Of a DNA stretch of 16,587 nucleotides, positions 13,552 through 16,587 are shown one piece after another. The DNA comes from JBJXDT01 sp046153505 (GTDB taxonomy: Bacteria; Pseudomonadota; Gammaproteobacteria; Burkholderiales; Methylophilaceae): the NCBI GenBank assembly GCA_046153505.1, contig JBJXDT010000126.1:1-16587 (forward strand), in the 5' to 3' direction. The notes under the pieces were generated by a model. It made no database searches and was not told the origin of the DNA. It was given only the letters and a program-made list of their open reading frames with translations. Position 1 is the stretch's first letter; each line of letters begins with the position of its first letter. Both the position numbers and the translations under genes were made by a program.

Positions 13552-14263
13552 TGATGGTGAGCATCTCGCTTTCAATCCAATCTTCAACTTGTTGATTTAA
13601 CATATCTGGTTTTAAATCAATAGTTTGCATGGTTTTTCCGATACTGATGTGGATGATACCAGGTCTTTTTAAAATGGAATTTTTAGGCCAAAAGTCGCCT
13701 GCATTATGGGCAACAGGCACCACCTGCGTGCCCGTGTGCGTGGCCAGCCATGCGCCGCCAATATGATATTTACCACGTTTACCAGGCGCGATACGCGTGC
13801 CTTCTGGAAAAATAACCACCCAAAATTTTTGCGCTAGTCGGTTTTTTCCTTGCACTACCAATTGTTTAAGTGCCTCGCGACCAGCCGCGCGGTTGATGGC
13901 GATGGGAGAAGTGAGCGCCAAGGCCCAGCCGAAAAAAGGTAGCCACAACAATTCACGTTTCAGCACCCAAACTTGAGGCGGGAATATGAGTTGCAAGGCC
14001 AGTGTTTCCCAAGCGGATTGATGTTTGCATAACACTATGCTGGGTGTTGTGGGGATATTTTCTAGTCCGTGTACTTTATAAGTCAACCCGCAACAAACAC
14101 GCAACCACCATAGCATTGCCCGCGCCCACAGGCTTAGGTAGCGGTAGCGAGTGTGCGGTTTAAAGGGAAAGGTGAGTAGGCCAAGTGAGCAAAATACGAT
14201 TGTAAATATCCACTGACCAACTGCGAAAATGATTGACCGGAGCCAAATCATATTAAATTTCAT
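13544..14263 (-). CDS. plsC: 1-acyl-sn-glycerol-3-phosphate acyltransferase
   Basis: PlsC acylates lysophosphatidic acid to phosphatidic acid, the central phospholipid precursor, at the inner membrane. An N-terminal hydrophobic segment (IIFAVGQWIFTIVFCSLGLL) anchors it. Catalytic block I reads CKHQSAWET (His81, Glu86), block II is around IAINRAAGREAL, block III is FPEGTR at 152-157, and block IV is VVPVAHNAG. Block I has glutamate where E. coli PlsC has aspartate (HX4E instead of HX4D), a variant I believe is usual in a betaproteobacterial and neisserial subgroup. I start at ATG 14263 (MKFNMIWLRS), 4 bases after the gmhB stop, giving 239 residues. ATGs at 14299, 14278 and 14251 are alternatives. 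Confidence 0.92.
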   Translation of the reverse strand: MKFNMIWLRSIIFAVGQWIFTIVFCSLGLLTFPFKPHTRYRYLSLWARAMLWWLRVCCGLTYKVHGLENIPTTPSIVLCKHQSAWETLALQLIFPPQVWVLKRELLWLPFFGWALALTSPIAINRAAGREALKQLVVQGKNRLAQKFWVVIFPEGTRIAPGKRGKYHIGGAWLATHTGTQVVPVAHNAGDFWPKNSILKRPGIIHISIGKTMQTIDLKPDMLNQQVEDWIESEMLTING

Positions 14264-14267
14264 CACT

Positions 14268-14807
14268 TTAATATTCATCAATAATACGTTGTGCTGCATC
14301 GGCCAAATCGTTGCAAAGCCAAGTGAGCGGAGGAAAGCCGCCTTTTGCTAATGTTTCCTCACCCTTGCCAGACCTCACCAATATTGGCTGACAGCCAGCT
14401 TCATTAAATGCTTGTAAATCGCGTAAAGAATCACCTATTGCAGGTACCTGTGCTAAATCTACTGAAAATCGGCGGCCAATATCTTCAATCATTTTCGCCT
14501 TAGGTTTGCGGCATTCGCAATTGTCATCCGCTGCATGTGGACAATAAAACAAAGCATCAATACGCCCGCCTACCTGTGCAAGTGCGCGATGCATTTTGTC
14601 GTGAATCGCGTTGAGCGTCACCATATCAAACAAGCCGCGCGCGATACCGCTTTGGTTGGTTGCCAACGCCACGCGAAAGCCATGTTGATTAAGTAGCGCA
14701 ATGGCTTCCAAGCTGCCTGGCAAAGGAATCCACTCATTTGGGCTTTTAATGAAATTGGCAGAGTCTTGGTTAATGACGCCATCACGATCGAGAATGACTA
14801 ACTTCAT
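14268..14807 (-). CDS. gmhB: D-glycero-beta-D-manno-heptose 1,7-bisphosphate 7-phosphatase
   Basis: GmhB removes the 7-phosphate from heptose bisphosphate in the pathway to ADP-heptose, the building block of the LPS inner core. It is a HAD-superfamily phosphatase of 179 residues, a normal length. The catalytic DRDGVIN motif holds nucleophile Asp7 and acid Asp9, TNQSGIARG follows at 50-58, and the structural zinc loop is C89-P-H91 ... C97-E-C99. Motif IV is GDSLRD, with Asp126 and Asp130. The zinc loop separates GmhB-type enzymes from other small HAD phosphatases, although histidinol-phosphate phosphatase domains are close relatives. It begins 3 bases after the glyS stop; glyS-gmhB-plsC is a recurrent order in betaproteobacteria. 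Confidence 0.95.
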   Translation of the reverse strand: MKLVILDRDGVINQDSANFIKSPNEWIPLPGSLEAIALLNQHGFRVALATNQSGIARGLFDMVTLNAIHDKMHRALAQVGGRIDALFYCPHAADDNCECRKPKAKMIEDIGRRFSVDLAQVPAIGDSLRDLQAFNEAGCQPILVRSGKGEETLAKGGFPPLTWLCNDLADAAQRIIDEY

Positions 14808-14810
14808 GCG

Positions 14811-16587
14811 TTAACTTGCTAACTTAGATAAATCCGCAATGCGGTTCATGGTTTGGTGCAAAGTTGCGAGTAAACCTAAACGGTTGGCTTTAAGCGCAGG
14901 GTCGTCTGCATTCACCATGACGTTATCAAAAAAGTCATCTACAGGCGCTTTAAGTGAGGCAAGCGCTTGCAATGATGCGGTGTAATCACCGCTTTCAAAG
15001 AGTTTATCAGCTTGTGGTTTTACTTTGCTTAGCGCAGCATAAAGTGCTTTTTCAGCAGGTTCAGGTAAGTTTTCAGAATCAATTTCAGCTTTCACTTCTC
15101 CTTCTGCTTTTTTCAAGATATTGCCAACACGTTTGTTTGCCGCTGCGAGAGCAGGGGCTTCTGACAAACTTGCAAAGCTGCGCACAGCAGCAAGGCGGTT
15201 AGGCACTTCACTTAGCAACTTTGGCGTTAGTGTCAGAACAGCGTCGACTTCTTGCGCGCTAGCGCCTTGATCACGCAAGCTAACACTTAAACGGTCATAA
15301 CAAAACTCACGGATTGCAGCTGCAGTAGCGACTTGCTCTTCAAAGTTGAGTTTGAAATTTGGCAAAGCAATTTTGACAATAATGTCGGCAAATGTGATGG
15401 GCAGTTTTGCATCTATCAGTATGCGAATAATACCTAATGCTTGACGACGTAGCGCAAATGGATCTTTATCGCCAGTAGGCTTTTCACCTATACTAAACAA
15501 ACCTACCAAGGTTTCAAGCTTATCTGCCAGGCTAACAATTAAACCCACCGTCTCCCGCGGCAAGTCATCACCTGCAAATCGTGGCTTGTAGTGGTCTTCA
15601 ATCGCATATGCTACATCGCTATCTAAGCCTTCATGTTGCGCATAATAGCGTCCCATAATGCCTTGCAATTCAGGGAACTCGCCCACCATGTCGGTGAGTA
15701 AGTCAACTTTGGATAAATGCGCGGCTTGCACAACTTTAGCAGTTAAAGTCGGGTTGATTTGCTCGGCAATCGCTTTAGCAATGGCAACCACGCGCACATT
15801 ACGCTCACCTTGGCTACCTAATTTGTTGTGATAAACTACTTTACTTAAACCTTCTAAGCGGCTTTCCAACGTTTTTTTGCGGTCTTGGTCAAAGAAGAAT
15901 TTCGCATCGGCCAAACGTGGGCGTACCACACGCTCGTTACCGCCAATCACTTTGCTTGGGTCTTTGGGTGAAATGTTAGATACGATTAAAAACTTATTGG
16001 TGAGTTTGCCGCTGGCATCTAAAAGTGGAAAATACTTTTGATTCGCCTTCATGGTCAAAATCAAACATTCTTGCGGCACTTCCAAATATTCTTGCTCAAA
16101 CTGGCCAAGTAACACATTTGGCATTTCTACAAGTGCTGTAACTTCATCTAATAGCGCGTCATCTTCAATTGGCTTGAGATTTTCATTAGCGGCCGCAGCT
16201 GTTAATTGGCGGGCGATTTCGGCTTTACGCTCGGCAAAACTGGCAATTACTGCGCCCTCATTCCGCAATTGTTCGGCATAGCTATCTGCATGATTTAATG
16301 TTATTTTTTCATTCTTAGCTTCAAAACGGTGGCCATAGGTAATGTTGCTAGAATTAAGCCCAAGCGCGCTAATTGCAATGGTGCTACTGCCATGCATTGC
16401 TACCAAACCATGGGCTGGGCGCACAAAATTGACGCTGCTCCAGCCATCTGCCAATTGGTAGGTCATCACTTTTGGAATCGGCAATTTAGACAATGCTTCA
16501 TCTAAGGCTTTTTGTAAGCCTTCTGGCAAATTAATCCCAGTCTGCATGGCATCGAAAAATAACACGTCGGCTTTACCGTCGTGTTTT
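14811..16587 (-). CDS. glyS: Glycyl-tRNA synthetase beta subunit, 5'-truncated by window
   Basis: GlyS is the tRNA-recognising beta subunit of the alpha2beta2 glycyl-tRNA synthetase of most bacteria; the alpha subunit GlyQ forms glycyl-adenylate. The frame stays open to the right edge (KHDGKADVLFFDAMQTG at the boundary), so the GTG at 16565 is not the real start. About 591 residues are visible and roughly 100 are missing compared with the usual length near 690. Signatures include VRPAHGLVAMHG, ECLILTMKANQKYFPL, IGGNERVVRPRLADAKFFFDQD, KVDLLTDMVGEFPELQGIMG with the following YYA, and GDKDPFALRRQALGIIRI. The C-terminal part is the anticodon-binding DALR-like region. glyQ is expected just upstream, beyond the edge. 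Confidence 0.97.
   Translation of the reverse strand, partial: KHDGKADVLFFDAMQTGINLPEGLQKALDEALSKLPIPKVMTYQLADGWSSVNFVRPAHGLVAMHGSSTIAISALGLNSSNITYGHRFEAKNEKITLNHADSYAEQLRNEGAVIASFAERKAEIARQLTAAAANENLKPIEDDALLDEVTALVEMPNVLLGQFEQEYLEVPQECLILTMKANQKYFPLLDASGKLTNKFLIVSNISPKDPSKVIGGNERVVRPRLADAKFFFDQDRKKTLESRLEGLSKVVYHNKLGSQGERNVRVVAIAKAIAEQINPTLTAKVVQAAHLSKVDLLTDMVGEFPELQGIMGRYYAQHEGLDSDVAYAIEDHYKPRFAGDDLPRETVGLIVSLADKLETLVGLFSIGEKPTGDKDPFALRRQALGIIRILIDAKLPITFADIIVKIALPNFKLNFEEQVATAAAIREFCYDRLSVSLRDQGASAQEVDAVLTLTPKLLSEVPNRLAAVRSFASLSEAPALAAANKRVGNILKKAEGEVKAEIDSENLPEPAEKALYAALSKVKPQADKLFESGDYTASLQALASLKAPVDDFFDNVMVNADDPALKANRLGLLATLHQTMNRIADLSKLAS

Noticed and set aside
13552..13587. Longer start for the YgjP-like gene
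   Set aside because: It extends the overlap with plsC to 44 bases and precedes the family's usual N-terminus.
16563..16565. GTG at 16565 as the glyS start
   Set aside because: The frame and GlyS-like sequence continue to the window edge, so the gene is truncated rather than short.
1..16587. CRISPR array, insertion sequence, prophage, toxin-antitoxin pair, tRNA or rRNA
   Set aside because: I looked for regularly spaced repeats, terminal inverted repeats with transposase motifs, and tRNA-like cloverleaf sequence and saw none; coding density by recognised housekeeping genes leaves no room for a hidden system.

Overview
The window is a gene-dense bacterial chromosome segment with 20 protein genes and no rRNA, tRNA, insertion sequence, prophage or CRISPR array that I can see. 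The gene content (heptose-bisphosphate phosphatase, two-subunit glycyl-tRNA synthetase, PduO-type adenosyltransferase, zf-CHCC protein next to ilvE, the folK-dNK-panB-panC order) points to a Gram-negative betaproteobacterium. The style of the proteins resembles Methylophilaceae or related Nitrosomonadales, but that placement is inference. No stretch longer than about 150 bases lacks a gene.

Region 1 (1-5640, minus strand) is a tightly packed run of nine genes reading leftwards: PduO-type adenosyltransferase, pcnB, folK, a deoxynucleoside kinase, panB, panC, rsfS, rlmH, and the first 18 codons of a DNA photolyase cut by the window edge. Gaps are at most 15 bases or are overlaps, so co-transcription from one promoter near 5665 is likely. 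The run mixes cofactor synthesis (adenosylcobalamin, folate, pantothenate), nucleotide salvage, RNA decay and ribosome maturation.

Region 2 (5641-6476) is the divergent gene murI (glutamate racemase). It shares a 32-base, almost perfectly symmetric promoter region with Region 1.

Region 3 (6477-8775) holds, on the minus strand, ilvE and a small zf-CHCC zinc protein, then an unrecognised small membrane protein with its own promoter. On the plus strand is a SCO1/SenC copper-chaperone lipoprotein.

Region 4 (8772-12840, minus) is a complete four-gene ABC importer resembling E. coli YdcSTUV (putrescine/spermidine family): binding lipoprotein, ATPase and two permeases. In front of it lies a 143-base control region rich in inverted and direct repeats.

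Region 5 (12841-16587, minus) is glyS (5'-truncated by the window edge), gmhB, plsC and a YgjP-like metallopeptidase, again nearly without gaps. It links translation, LPS-core heptose synthesis and phospholipid synthesis.

I found no clearly new multi-gene system. The points best worth a second look are the symmetric divergent promoter, a recurring TTTAYAAT -10 element 20-26 bases before four start codons, the repeat-rich region before ydcS, the unknown 122-residue protein, and the photolyase start hidden at the left edge.
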